Origin: an uncultured Coriobacteriaceae bacterium
GTDB taxonomy: Bacteria > Actinomycetota > Coriobacteriia > Coriobacteriales > Coriobacteriaceae
NCBI GenBank assembly: GCA_949287085.1
Contig: CASEER010000008.1
Span: 20,503 to 84,502 of the forward strand
Direction of reading: 5' to 3'
DNA length: 64,000 nt
Part shown: piece by piece, positions 33,340 to 42,165 of the stretch
Position numbering within the stretch: the stretch's first letter is position 1
How the letters are laid out: each line of letters begins with the position of its first letter
Position numbers and translations under genes: made by a program
The notes under the pieces: model-generated
What the model was told of the DNA's origin: nothing
The model's input: only the letters and a program-made list of their open reading frames with translations
Databases searched by the model: none

Positions 33340-34374
33340 ATGAGCATCTTTCATGAGGATGACGCTCGGCCATTCGATGTTGTGTTGCTTGGACGTATTG
33401 CCATCGATTTCAATCCAGCATATACCGATCAGGTACAAGAGGATTTCAAGCCCCTTAAAGACGTGCATGTCTTTGAAAAGTTCGTAGGGGGCTCGCCGGC
33501 AAACATTGCGGTCGGGCTTGCGCACCATGGTCTTAAGGCGGGCTTTTTTGCTAAGGTCTCGGACGACCAATTTGGCGACTACGTAACCGAGTATTTCGAG
33601 CGCGCCGGTATCGATGTGTCGCACATCACGCGAGCGACTGGCGGGGAAAAGCTCGGCCTCACCTTTACCGAGATGCTGAGCCCATCCGAAAGCAATATTC
33701 TTATGTACCGAAACGGCATCGCCGACCTGCAGCTTTCGGTCGACGATATTGATGAGGAATATATTGCGCAGGCCAAGGCCCTGCTTGTTTCGGGGACGGC
33801 GCTCGCCGCCAGCCCTTCGCGCGAGGCGGCGCTTAAGGCGGTAATGCTGGCGCGTCGCGTTGGCACGCCGGTCATTTTTGACATCGATTACCGCGCGTAT
33901 AACTGGACGAGCCTTGATGAGATTTCGATTTACTACGCCGCCGTCGCGCGCGAGGCAACGGTGATCATGGGGTCGCGCGAAGAGTTCGACCTTACCGAGC
34001 GCCTGATCGCGCCCCATATGTCAGACGAGGAATCGGCTGCATACTGGCAGGGCCAGCACGCGCAGATCGTTGTGATCAAGCATGGAATGGAAGGGTCTAC
34101 GGCATACACTGCCGATGGCGGGCGGTACGCCATCCGTCCCTTCCCGGTTACCGCGCGCAAGGGATTCGGCGGCGGTGACGGCTATGCTGCTGGATTCCTG
34201 TACGGTTTGTTCCAGGGCTGGGACGTTTTGCGGTGTCTTGAGTTTGGATCGGCAGAGGCGTCGATGATGGTCCGCGCCAACAACTGTTCGGATGCGCTGC
34301 CAACCCCTCAAGAAGTGCAGTCGTTTATTGACGAGGAGAAGCGCCAGTACGGCGAGATGGTTGCACAGGCATAA
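33340..34374 (+). CDS. iolC: 5-dehydro-2-deoxygluconokinase
   Basis: 344 aa PfkB kinase phosphorylating 2-deoxy-5-keto-gluconate to the 6-phosphate, a committed step of inositol breakdown. Strong IolC features: VVLLGRIAIDFNP, FVGGSPANIAVGLAHHGLKA, the stretch SPSESNILMYRNGIADLQLS, LLVSGTALAASPSREA and IDYRAYNW. The C-terminal anion-hole motif reads GFGGGDGYAAG, with the catalytic Asp kept. ATG after aggagaggtac, ~215 bp downstream of the regulator. Confidence 0.93.
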   Translation: MSIFHEDDARPFDVVLLGRIAIDFNPAYTDQVQEDFKPLKDVHVFEKFVGGSPANIAVGLAHHGLKAGFFAKVSDDQFGDYVTEYFERAGIDVSHITRATGGEKLGLTFTEMLSPSESNILMYRNGIADLQLSVDDIDEEYIAQAKALLVSGTALAASPSREAALKAVMLARRVGTPVIFDIDYRAYNWTSLDEISIYYAAVAREATVIMGSREEFDLTERLIAPHMSDEESAAYWQGQHAQIVVIKHGMEGSTAYTADGGRYAIRPFPVTARKGFGGGDGYAAGFLYGLFQGWDVLRCLEFGSAEASMMVRANNCSDALPTPQEVQSFIDEEKRQYGEMVAQA

Positions 34375-34405
34375 ACGTGGCCCAAGGGTAAGGTGAGGAA
34401 TAATC

Positions 34406-35563
34406 ATGGCTTACGGATTTTCAATACCTGATCGCATCCTGTATGGTGCGAACGCGCTTGACGACGCAGCTTCGTGGTTTGCGACAAAGGGAACAAAAGC
34501 GCTGATCGTGACCGACGAAACGATGGTGAAGCTGGGGAACGTCTCGTTGATAACAACGCTTTTGGAGCAGGCGGGGCTGTCGAGCGTGGTGTTTAGCGAC
34601 GTGAACGCGGAGCCAACCGACGAGGTTGTCCGTGCGGGCGCGGCGTGCTATCGTGCGCATGGCTGCGGCATGATCGTAGCGCTGGGCGGTGGCTCGCCAA
34701 TCGACACCATGAAGGCCATCGCGCTGTGTGTCGCAACGGACCGCGACATCGATGAATTTATGGGAGAGGCGTATAGCGGGCCCGTTTGCCCCCTGGCGGC
34801 AATTCCCACAACAGCGGGAACAGGATCAGAGGCAACGCAGTTCACCATCATCACCGATACTGCTCGCGATATAAAAATGCTGCTCACCGGCTCGTCGTTG
34901 CTGCCGGAGCTCGCCGTGGTCGACCCGCGGTTCACGGTCACGGCGCCTCCCGGGGTAACCGCGGCAACCGGCATCGACGCGCTCTGCCATGCGGTCGAAG
35001 CGTTTACCTCGCGCAAGGCGCAGCCGCTGTCTGACACCTTTGCGCTTTCGGCTATCAAGCGCATCTGGAACAACCTGGTGACCTGTTACCGCGAGCCCTC
35101 GAATCTTGATGCGCGCACGCAGCTTTCGCTGGCGGCAACGGAGGCCGGCATCGCTTTTAACAACGCCAGCGTAACGATTATCCACGGTATGTCCCGGCCC
35201 ATTGGCGCGCTGTTCCATGTACCTCACGGCCTTTCTAACGCCATGCTCATGGAGCCATGCCTTTCGTTTGCCCTCGATGGGGCCTACGAGCGCTTTGCCA
35301 CGATTGCGCGCTCGTGCGGGCTGAGCGACGCCGCGGACGATCAGGTGGCGGCACACGATTTTATGGCGGAGCTTCGCCAGCTCTTGGAGGCTCTTGCTAT
35401 TGCAACGCCCCAGGAATACGGCATCGATTGTGCAGAATACGAGGCGGCGATTCCCAAGATGGCAGCCGATGCGCTTGCGAGCGGAAGCCCCGGCAACACC
35501 ATCAAGCAGGTGACGGTTGAGGATATGGAAGAGCTGTACCGTCGTGCTTATGCAAGGCAGTAG
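34406..35563 (+). CDS. Iron-containing (group III) alcohol dehydrogenase
   Basis: 385 aa. NAD-binding GGGSPID and the two Fe-ADH signatures are present: PTTAGTGSEAT, then the metal ligands D...H in GIDALCHAVEAF and the later HGMSRPIGALFHVPHG. The family oxidises or reduces polyols and aldehydes. With no IolG-type inositol dehydrogenase in the island, this enzyme or the reductase at 36287 may supply the missing oxidation, or it may reduce malonate-semialdehyde-type products to an alcohol. Starts 31 bp after iolC. Confidence 0.9.
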   Translation: MAYGFSIPDRILYGANALDDAASWFATKGTKALIVTDETMVKLGNVSLITTLLEQAGLSSVVFSDVNAEPTDEVVRAGAACYRAHGCGMIVALGGGSPIDTMKAIALCVATDRDIDEFMGEAYSGPVCPLAAIPTTAGTGSEATQFTIITDTARDIKMLLTGSSLLPELAVVDPRFTVTAPPGVTAATGIDALCHAVEAFTSRKAQPLSDTFALSAIKRIWNNLVTCYREPSNLDARTQLSLAATEAGIAFNNASVTIIHGMSRPIGALFHVPHGLSNAMLMEPCLSFALDGAYERFATIARSCGLSDAADDQVAAHDFMAELRQLLEALAIATPQEYGIDCAEYEAAIPKMAADALASGSPGNTIKQVTVEDMEELYRRAYARQ

Positions 35564-35588
35564 CTCGGGGATGTGACTTCCTATCGGG

Positions 35589-35720
35589 TGAGGCCGCCTG
35601 TCTGCTGAGGCCGCCTGTCTGCTGAGGCCGACCGCGTGCTGAGGCTGCCCGCCTGCTGAGGCCGCCCGCCTGCTGAGGCGGCCGGGCGAGGCGGCTCACA
35701 TGCTGAGGCTGCCCGCATGC
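35589..35720. repeat. 17-bp minisatellite after the Fe-alcohol dehydrogenase gene
   Basis: Units of 17 bp (TGAGGCYGCCYGYNTGC) at 35589, 35606, 35623, 35640 and 35657, an expanded 30-bp unit at 35674, and another 17-bp unit at 35704. Confidence 0.8.
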
Positions 35721-35781
35721 CCCTTTTGGATAGGCTCACTACACGACCTCTTTTGAACGAGGCTGCCTAGAAAACGAAATG

Positions 35782-35822
35782 AATGCCGCCGCGGGTAACC
35801 GGTGCCCGCGGCGGCATTTATT
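35782..35822 (+). terminator. Strong intrinsic terminator
   Basis: AATGCCGCCGCGGG (35782-35795) pairs exactly with CCCGCGGCGGCATT (35804-35817) and is followed by a T-rich tail. It separates the regulator-iolC-ADH transcript from the operon starting at 36287. The rest of the 720-bp gap (35823-36286) contains no gene. Confidence 0.9.
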
Positions 35823-36028
35823 GATTGCAGGGGCTATCCGCCGGTTGCAAGGGCCACCCGTCGCATTCCCCTAGGCGCAGCCTGTTGGGCTTGGGGCGCC
35901 TATTCGCGCGTGGGGCGGTTTTAAAAGCGCTGCGCATGCGTGGCGTTAGAAACCGAAACCTTGCGGCGAGGATAAACTCGTGGCGCGGTTACAAGAATAT
36001 GCCGCAGAAATATACGGTATTCATCCAT

Positions 36029-36059
36029 AAACGGTCGATATTTTTCCGTGAACGGTTGC
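36029..36059 (+). promoter_or_regulatory. Shared bipartite site, copy 1
   Basis: AACGGTCGAT and GTGAACGGT have ACGGT cores 21 bp apart. 24 of 31 positions equal the site at 63270-63300, with no indel. Another ACGGT lies at 36014. It is ~230 bp upstream of the aldo/keto reductase gene; a sugar-responsive regulator is the probable ligand. Confidence 0.55.
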
Positions 36060-36286
36060 TCGTTGCCAAAAAGAGCGGAATTACACCCCCTCGTTGCTGC
36101 CCGCTTCATCGGTTTTTATCAAATACGCAGGAGAGCTGCTGCATATGCGCCAGAAATCGAAACCTGCACCCCTTGCGTTTTGTTGCGGATGCCTTGCGCC
36201 GATGAGCTGTTTCTTTGCCCCGTCGGATTTTTTAGGATGTGAAACCGAGAGTCGCATCGGTCCCACGATCATACGAAGGAGTAACC

Positions 36287-37252
36287 GTGAAAAAGATTCG
36301 TATTACTGGTTGGAAAGACGGCAAGGAAATCGCCATCGAGCCGAGCAATCTGTTCCTGGGGTCCGCGGACTTTTTGCGCCCCGACAACATGGAGCAGGTT
36401 GAGCAGATGTTTGACGCGTATTTGGCCGCTGGCGGCAATGCGCTTGATACCGCGGAGCACTATCGCTATTCCGAGCCTGCCATTGGTGCGTGGATCGAGA
36501 AGACGGGGCGCCGCGACGATTTTGTTATCTTTACCAAGGGCTGCCACCCCAAGCGCGAGGCGCGCGATGTGAAGCGCGTTAACGCCGCGTGCATCCGCGA
36601 GGATATCGAGCACAGCCTTGAAACCATGCACACCGATCATGTTGAGATGTTCGCTCTGCACCGCGATGATCCCACCATTCCCGTGGGTGAGATCATGGAG
36701 GAGCTCAACGCCCAGATCGAGGCCGGCCACATCTACGCCGCCGGCGTCTCCAACTGGGAGCTCCCGCGCATCATCGAGGCCCAGGCCTACGCACAGGAGC
36801 ATGGCCTGCACCCGCTGAGCTTCAACTCGCCCAACCTCTCGCTTGCTAAGCCCATGGGCCCGCGCTGGCCGGGTTGCGTCTCGGCGAACGACGAGATGGT
36901 CGCCTACCACAAGGAGACCGGGTTGCCGCTCGTCTCCTGGTCTTCGCAGGCCGGCGGCTTCTTCTCCGGCCGTTTTACGCGCGACCATTGCGACGACGAA
37001 GAAATCCGCAGCTGCTTCTACAACGACGAGAACTGGACGCGCTACGACCGCTGCATCGAGCTCGCCGAGGCCAAGGGCGCCACGCCCATCCAGATGGCGC
37101 TCGCGTGGGTGCTCAACCAGCCGTTCCACATCGCGGCCGTAATTGGCCCGGAGCGCATCGAGGAGCTCGAGAACTCCATCGAGGGTAGCGCCATCGAGCT
37201 CACTCCGGCAGAGGTCGCCTACCTCGACTTGGAGGCTGATTCCCTTGACTAG
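36287..37252 (+). CDS. Aldo/keto reductase, IolS-like
   Basis: 321 aa. The catalytic tetrad is visible: Asp in ALDTAEHY, Tyr in the same block, Lys in FTKG and His in FALHRDDP; the barrel end IAAVIGPERIEELENSI binds NADP. A reductase of this family (IolS) is associated with the Bacillus inositol locus. GTG start with gaagga upstream. The stop overlaps the next gene by 8 bp. The substrate is not evident; a cyclitol or inosose is suggested by context. Confidence 0.88.
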   Translation: MKKIRITGWKDGKEIAIEPSNLFLGSADFLRPDNMEQVEQMFDAYLAAGGNALDTAEHYRYSEPAIGAWIEKTGRRDDFVIFTKGCHPKREARDVKRVNAACIREDIEHSLETMHTDHVEMFALHRDDPTIPVGEIMEELNAQIEAGHIYAAGVSNWELPRIIEAQAYAQEHGLHPLSFNSPNLSLAKPMGPRWPGCVSANDEMVAYHKETGLPLVSWSSQAGGFFSGRFTRDHCDDEEIRSCFYNDENWTRYDRCIELAEAKGATPIQMALAWVLNQPFHIAAVIGPERIEELENSIEGSAIELTPAEVAYLDLEADSLD

Positions 37253-38027
37253 GATCGTATGCCAGATGTACGGGTTCCGCAAAGAGATCGAGCGCGATCC
37301 GTACGAGTGCTTCCGCAAGGTCAAGGCCCTGGGCTTTGACAAGATCCAGCTCGACGGCTGCCGCGGCCGCGACCCCGAAGAGGTGGCCGACGCCGTGCAC
37401 CAGGCGGGCCTCGTGGTCGACAGCATGCATATCAAGCACAATCTCTTTATCTCTGATGTTGACGAGATCATGCGCGAGGGCGAGCTCTTTGGCTGCAAGG
37501 AGGTCTACCTCAAGTACATCGAGGACGAGTTCCAGGTTGAGTACGGCTACAAGTTCACGAAGTGCGCGCTCATCAAGGCCGCCAAGGAGCTTATCGCGGC
37601 GGGTTACACCGTGGGCTTCCATTCGCCCGAGTACGACTTCAACAACCTCGTGGACGGCAAGCGCGTCATGGACTACATCTGCACCGAGGAGGACGGCGTC
37701 GCCATCCACCCCGAGCCGGATACCTACTGGCTCACCGTTGCCGGAATCGATCCGCTTTCGTACTGCCAGCAGTACGCCGGGCGCATTCTGACCATGCATT
37801 TTAAGGACATCGACACCTCGCTCGATCTCATGGACATGGAAGCCAACCTGCGCGAGTGCGGCCAGGGCAACGTGGACTTTGAGGGGCTCATGCGTTGGGG
37901 CTATGCCAACGGCGTGCGTGCTTTTGCCATTGAGCAGGATTATTCAACCAAGGGCGTCTACGAGAGCTTCAAGGAGTCGCTCGAGTACCTGAAGGCTGTT
38001 GAAGAGCGGGTCGTTGCAACGCAGTAG
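37245..38027 (+). CDS. Sugar phosphate isomerase/epimerase-family TIM-barrel protein
   Basis: 260 aa AP-endonuclease-2-type barrel. Metal-site elements: FHSPEYDF, IHPEPDTYW, MHFKDID and FAIEQD. The family includes inosose dehydratase IolE and IolI-type isomerases, so a role in inosose conversion is plausible, but the sequence is shorter than IolE (~298 aa) and not clearly IolE. TTG 37245 has ggagg 9 bases upstream and aligns with the expected first strand; ATG 37269 is the alternative. Confidence 0.8.
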   Translation: MTRIVCQMYGFRKEIERDPYECFRKVKALGFDKIQLDGCRGRDPEEVADAVHQAGLVVDSMHIKHNLFISDVDEIMREGELFGCKEVYLKYIEDEFQVEYGYKFTKCALIKAAKELIAAGYTVGFHSPEYDFNNLVDGKRVMDYICTEEDGVAIHPEPDTYWLTVAGIDPLSYCQQYAGRILTMHFKDIDTSLDLMDMEANLRECGQGNVDFEGLMRWGYANGVRAFAIEQDYSTKGVYESFKESLEYLKAVEERVVATQ

Positions 38028-38065
38028 TTGGCAAGGAGGCGTGCCGCGCGATGCACGTTCTATCT

Positions 38066-38157
38066 TGATACGGCAGCAGCCTCTGCTTTGGATGGCTGCG
38101 TGTCCACCGGCATAAGGCAATAGAAATAGCTGTATTGCGGCAATTCTGCCCGTATCA
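38066..38157. promoter_or_regulatory. Spaced inverted repeat before the PHP gene
   Basis: TGATACGGCAG (38066-38076) and CTGCCCGTATCA (38146-38157) are complementary apart from one bulged base. The gap around them is AT-richer than the neighbours. Could be a hairpin or a looping operator. Confidence 0.4.
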
Positions 38158-38192
38158 GATACACAAAATATAAGGAAGACGGAGGAGTACCT

Positions 38193-39602
38193 ATGGTGCT
38201 TCGGGGGTCGTTTACGCAAGAAACGCTTCAAATTGATCATCATACGGTTGAAATTGGGGCGGCAACCTCTATTGTTGTCACGCTGCTTGAAGGCGCATTC
38301 GAACATTTCTTTTGCATTGTGCGTGATCCTGCTGGGGTACAGCGCGCACTGATAACGTTTAAAACGCGTATCAAGGAATATCGCATTTCCACGTTGCCGC
38401 TTTCTACTGATAATGGCGCGCTTCCTGGTGAAATAACGCAGGGCACCTGGACGATTGACGTGGTGCGTTCGTATCCCGTTGCCGGCGGTTATGCGATAGA
38501 GGTTGTTGAGACATCGGATATCGACTATCGCGGATGGGGTGACTATGCCTTCAATCCGCTCGCAACTGCGTTCGATGAGGTATTTGATGCTCGCGATGGT
38601 TGGTATCGAGGAGATTTTCATACGCATAGCGCTTGGTCAGACGGGCGTGTTTCGCTTGCCGATGTTGCTAAAGCGGCAGAACAAGCAAAGCTTGACTTCT
38701 TTTGCATGAGTGACCACTCGATTGTAGCCACCAAATTTCCTAAGACGTCGTGTTTGGTAATCCCTTCGACTGAGGTCACCTGGGATGATAACGGACATTA
38801 CAACGTACATGGCGTGACAGAGTTGCCAGACTGGGGTGCTTTTATCTCAGGGGCAAACGGAACAGATATGGCAGCAAAGAGCCGCGCACTCAATGCGGTG
38901 TTTGCCAGCTATCACTCTCAGGGAAGCATCGTCTCAATCAACCATCCGTTCCCGTACGGCTGGGAGCTGTTGCACGATTATGATATGCGCAATATTGGGC
39001 TGCTCGAAGTCATTAATGCTCCTCATTTGTTTGATGAGGAAATTGATAACGAACGTGCCGTGCGGTTCTTTGATTATCTGTGGTCGCAAGGCCACTACCT
39101 TATGGGCGTTGGAGGCAGTGACGCTCATAAGAAAAATTACTTTGACCAATACCCCATCGGTATTCCCACGACGCATGTGCGCGTCAATGGCCTGTCGATT
39201 GAGCGTGTGCTTGAGGCGGCACGTCTTGGACATTCGTTTGTTTCCATGTACGAGGATTTTGAAGTGTCGTTCCGTCGACCGGGCGATACGAAGGAAACGC
39301 TTCTTCCCGGCGATCGTACAACCGGCCCCGTGGTGTTCAAGGCCCGCTGCTCAGCGCCTGTTGTGTGGGAGCTGGTGCGGTGCGGAACCGTTGTTGCAAC
39401 GGAAAAGGGCCGCACATGCGCGCTTGAGGCTCAGGTAGAGCCGGGAACATGGTGGCGCTTGCAGGCACGCGACGCATTCTCTGGTGAGCTCAGATTGTTT
39501 GTTAACCCCGTGCACGACTGCTCGTCTGTGCCGGAAGTAACCGGTTTCCAAGATGTACTCCGGGGTTTCTATGCCTCCGAGAGCGCTGTCGCAAAAGCTT
39601 AA
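38193..39602 (+). CDS. PHP-domain metal-dependent hydrolase, CehA/McbA-like
   Basis: 469 aa. An N-terminal beta-sandwich-like region (~1-135) precedes a PHP domain (~140-370) with DFHTHSAWSDG, FCMSDHS, INHPFPYGWE and GGSDAHKK supplying the His/Asp metal ligands. The C-terminal ~100 residues are again beta-rich. PHP enzymes hydrolyse phosphoesters or esters; between a sugar isomerase and a PTS permease it could dephosphorylate imported cyclitol phosphate. Codon use is visibly more AT-rich than in neighbours, suggesting separate acquisition. Confidence 0.82.
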   Translation: MVLRGSFTQETLQIDHHTVEIGAATSIVVTLLEGAFEHFFCIVRDPAGVQRALITFKTRIKEYRISTLPLSTDNGALPGEITQGTWTIDVVRSYPVAGGYAIEVVETSDIDYRGWGDYAFNPLATAFDEVFDARDGWYRGDFHTHSAWSDGRVSLADVAKAAEQAKLDFFCMSDHSIVATKFPKTSCLVIPSTEVTWDDNGHYNVHGVTELPDWGAFISGANGTDMAAKSRALNAVFASYHSQGSIVSINHPFPYGWELLHDYDMRNIGLLEVINAPHLFDEEIDNERAVRFFDYLWSQGHYLMGVGGSDAHKKNYFDQYPIGIPTTHVRVNGLSIERVLEAARLGHSFVSMYEDFEVSFRRPGDTKETLLPGDRTTGPVVFKARCSAPVVWELVRCGTVVATEKGRTCALEAQVEPGTWWRLQARDAFSGELRLFVNPVHDCSSVPEVTGFQDVLRGFYASESAVAKA

Positions 39603-39747
39603 CGCTGCCAACGCCGTTTTCATTCTTTTGTTTATGTCGCACGTGCGTGCGACGAGATAGGCGATGCATGAGAAGGAGGGGTTAGGAAAAGGGAATGCCC
39701 CGCAGCGTTTGGGGCGGTGAATGCTGGTATGTAGGAAAGGAGCTGAA

Positions 39748-41382
39748 ATGAAGGAAAAGTTTCAGCAGTTCGGAAAGGCGATGCTCGTTCCGGTGAGTTT
39801 GATCGCTCTTACGGGCTTGTTGCTTGGTCTTGGTGGCGCCTTTACCACCGAGCTCACGGTCACCTCCTTCGGAGTTGATTGGGATTGGTATTCGACTTCG
39901 TTCATCTACCATCTCTTCTCCGTGCTTAAGGGCCTCGGCAACGTTATTATTGGCAACCTTGGTATTCTGTATGCGGTTGGGTGCGCTTTCTCGCTTGCAC
40001 GCAAGGAGAAGGGCTGGGCGGCGTTCTCCGCTGTTGTTGCCTATCTGGCAATGCTCAATACGATGCAGGTACTTCTTGAGGCTCAGGGCCTGACGGCCGA
40101 CACTGCTTCGCGCGAGGCGCTGATTGCAGGCGGTATGGAGGCACTTGCGGCTGCCAAGGAATCTTCGCTTTACACCACCGTGCTCGGATTCTTTGTCAAT
40201 AACAGCGGCGTGTTTGGCGGCATCATTGTCGGTTGCGTAGTCGCGGCGATCACTTCGAAGTTCTACAGCACCAAGCTTCCGGTGGCGCTTTCGTTCTTTG
40301 CTGGCACTCGTACGGTGCCGATCATCTCGCTTGTTGCTGGTGGAGCTTTGGGTATCGCAATGCATTTTGTGTGGCCCGTCATCGGTAGCGCGATTTCCAA
40401 CCTTGCCGAGTTCATTAATGCGTCGGGGCTTGTTGGCACGTTCGTGTATCGTTTCTGCGACGAGTGCCTCGTGCCGTTTGGCATGCATCCGATTATGTCG
40501 ACGCCGTTCCGCTACACCGAGCTTGGCGGCTCGATGATTATTGATGGCGTGCAGGTTGTGGGTAACGCGTCCATTCAGCTGGCTCAGCTTGCTTCGCCTT
40601 CGAGTGACAAGCTGCTGGTGCGTGCGTTCATGGCTGCATCTGGCGTCAACGATTACGCAATCTATCCTGCTATTGCGCTGGCTATGTGGTCCTGCGCCAA
40701 GAAAGAGAACCGCAAGAAGGTCGCCGGTCTTCTGATTCCGACCGTTGTCTCTACGGTGTTCTTTGGCGTGACTGAGCCCATTCTGTTTACCTTCCTGTTT
40801 GCAGCTCCGTGGCTGTACTTCTTCGTGTACGCGCCGATGTCTGCTCTTTCTGAGGTTATCTGCGAGGCTTGTAAGGTATCGGTGTATCAGGGCAACATCA
40901 AGGACCTGATTCCGTTCTTGCTGCGCCCCGAGAAGCTCAATCTGTGGCCGTACCTCTGGATTCTTCCGCTCTTCTTCGTCGTTGCCTTCGTGCTCTTCCG
41001 CTTCCTCATCCTGAAGTTCGATGTCAAGACGCCTGGTCGCGATGACGATGAGAGCGAGGACGACATCCACCTCATTAGCAAGGCGGAGTACAACGCCCGC
41101 ACCGCTGCCGAGAAGCACGACGGTGAGTCTGAAGAGGTTGCGCTTGCTCGCGGCATTGTTGAGGCGCTTGGTGGCGCTGCGAACATCGAAGATGTTGACA
41201 ACTGCATCTCTCGTTTGCGCGTCATCGTAAAGGACGGCGGAAAGCTCGCCCCCGATGCGGTCTTCACCAAGGAATTGAAGGCCATGGGAGTTATGCATAT
41301 TTCCGATAAGGCGGTCCAGGTTATTTATGGACCGGCAGTCGCTGAAGTCGCGGCGAACGTCCACGACGTTCTGGGATTCTAA
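39748..41382 (+). CDS. PTS EIIC-EIIB permease, glucose/sucrose superfamily
   Basis: 544 aa. EIIC (~1-425) with about ten helices and the substrate loop PFGMHPIMSTPFRYTELGG; then a linker rich in Asp/Glu and EIIB (~460-544) with the phosphorylation site VDNCISRLRV. No EIIA domain is attached or encoded nearby, so a shared EIIA(Glc)-type protein must serve it. It would import and phosphorylate a sugar or cyclitol. ATG after aaaggag. It is the only transporter in the island, replacing the usual inositol MFS or ABC carrier. Confidence 0.9.
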   Translation: MKEKFQQFGKAMLVPVSLIALTGLLLGLGGAFTTELTVTSFGVDWDWYSTSFIYHLFSVLKGLGNVIIGNLGILYAVGCAFSLARKEKGWAAFSAVVAYLAMLNTMQVLLEAQGLTADTASREALIAGGMEALAAAKESSLYTTVLGFFVNNSGVFGGIIVGCVVAAITSKFYSTKLPVALSFFAGTRTVPIISLVAGGALGIAMHFVWPVIGSAISNLAEFINASGLVGTFVYRFCDECLVPFGMHPIMSTPFRYTELGGSMIIDGVQVVGNASIQLAQLASPSSDKLLVRAFMAASGVNDYAIYPAIALAMWSCAKKENRKKVAGLLIPTVVSTVFFGVTEPILFTFLFAAPWLYFFVYAPMSALSEVICEACKVSVYQGNIKDLIPFLLRPEKLNLWPYLWILPLFFVVAFVLFRFLILKFDVKTPGRDDDESEDDIHLISKAEYNARTAAEKHDGESEEVALARGIVEALGGAANIEDVDNCISRLRVIVKDGGKLAPDAVFTKELKAMGVMHISDKAVQVIYGPAVAEVAANVHDVLGF

Positions 41383-41457
41383 TCGCGACAGTGCCCCAAA
41401 CTGGCTTACGCCAGCGCGGGGCGCTCGCGTTGTTACGGTAAGAGAGGCGGGTGAACT

Positions 41458-42102
41458 ATGGATTTCATGGCATCAGCCGAGATGGTCTGGCGTATGCTGC
41501 TCGCAGCGATTTGCGGAATCGTTGTTGGGTACGAGCGCATGAATCACTTTAAAGCGGCTGGCGTTAAGACCCATATGATCGTCGGCCTCTCTGCCGCGCT
41601 CATGACGATCGTTTCGATTTGCGGATTTCCCAATAGCTCGGATGCTGGCTCTGCACGTGTAGCGGCACAAATTATTTCTGGCATGGGTTTCTTGGGCGCG
41701 GGCATTATATTCCGGCGCCGCAACTCAGTTCAGGGATTAACAACAGCTGCAGGGGTGTGGGGTGTCGCCGGTATAGGAATGGCGATCGGCGCGGGCCTCT
41801 ACGTAGTTGGCGTTGCTGGAACAATAGTGTTCGTGGGGCTTCGCAGCATCGTGCAACATATGCGCATGTTTAACAACGGCGTGCAAGAGTCATACCTTGT
41901 GCGTTTTGCTGCGTCAGAAGCACCTGAACGTCCGTTGGACATTTGCGGCGATACACCGGTAATTTCGTACGGCATCAAGCGATGCGATAAGGGAGATGTT
42001 GAGCTAGAAGTAACGCTGCTTTTCCCTGACGAACGCAAAGAGCACGACTGGATTGATAGCGTTTCTTCAAATATACGCATTGTGCAGTTTAAGCGTTACT
42101 AG
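41458..42102 (+). CDS. MgtC/SapB-family membrane protein
   Basis: 214 aa. MgtC hallmarks: GYERMNHFKAAGVKTHMIVGL, ARVAAQIISGMGFLGAG, IIFRRRNSVQGLTTAAGVW, then a short C-terminal soluble domain. Family members modulate phosphate/Mg homeostasis. Its place between a PTS permease and iolD is unusual; a link to phosphate release is conceivable but not shown. Confidence 0.9.
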   Translation: MDFMASAEMVWRMLLAAICGIVVGYERMNHFKAAGVKTHMIVGLSAALMTIVSICGFPNSSDAGSARVAAQIISGMGFLGAGIIFRRRNSVQGLTTAAGVWGVAGIGMAIGAGLYVVGVAGTIVFVGLRSIVQHMRMFNNGVQESYLVRFAASEAPERPLDICGDTPVISYGIKRCDKGDVELEVTLLFPDERKEHDWIDSVSSNIRIVQFKRY

Positions 42103-42165
42103 AAGGGTGCGCGGGGTTGACCGATAGACAACGACTCTGCGTACAGGGGTTAGAAAGGAGTCGAA

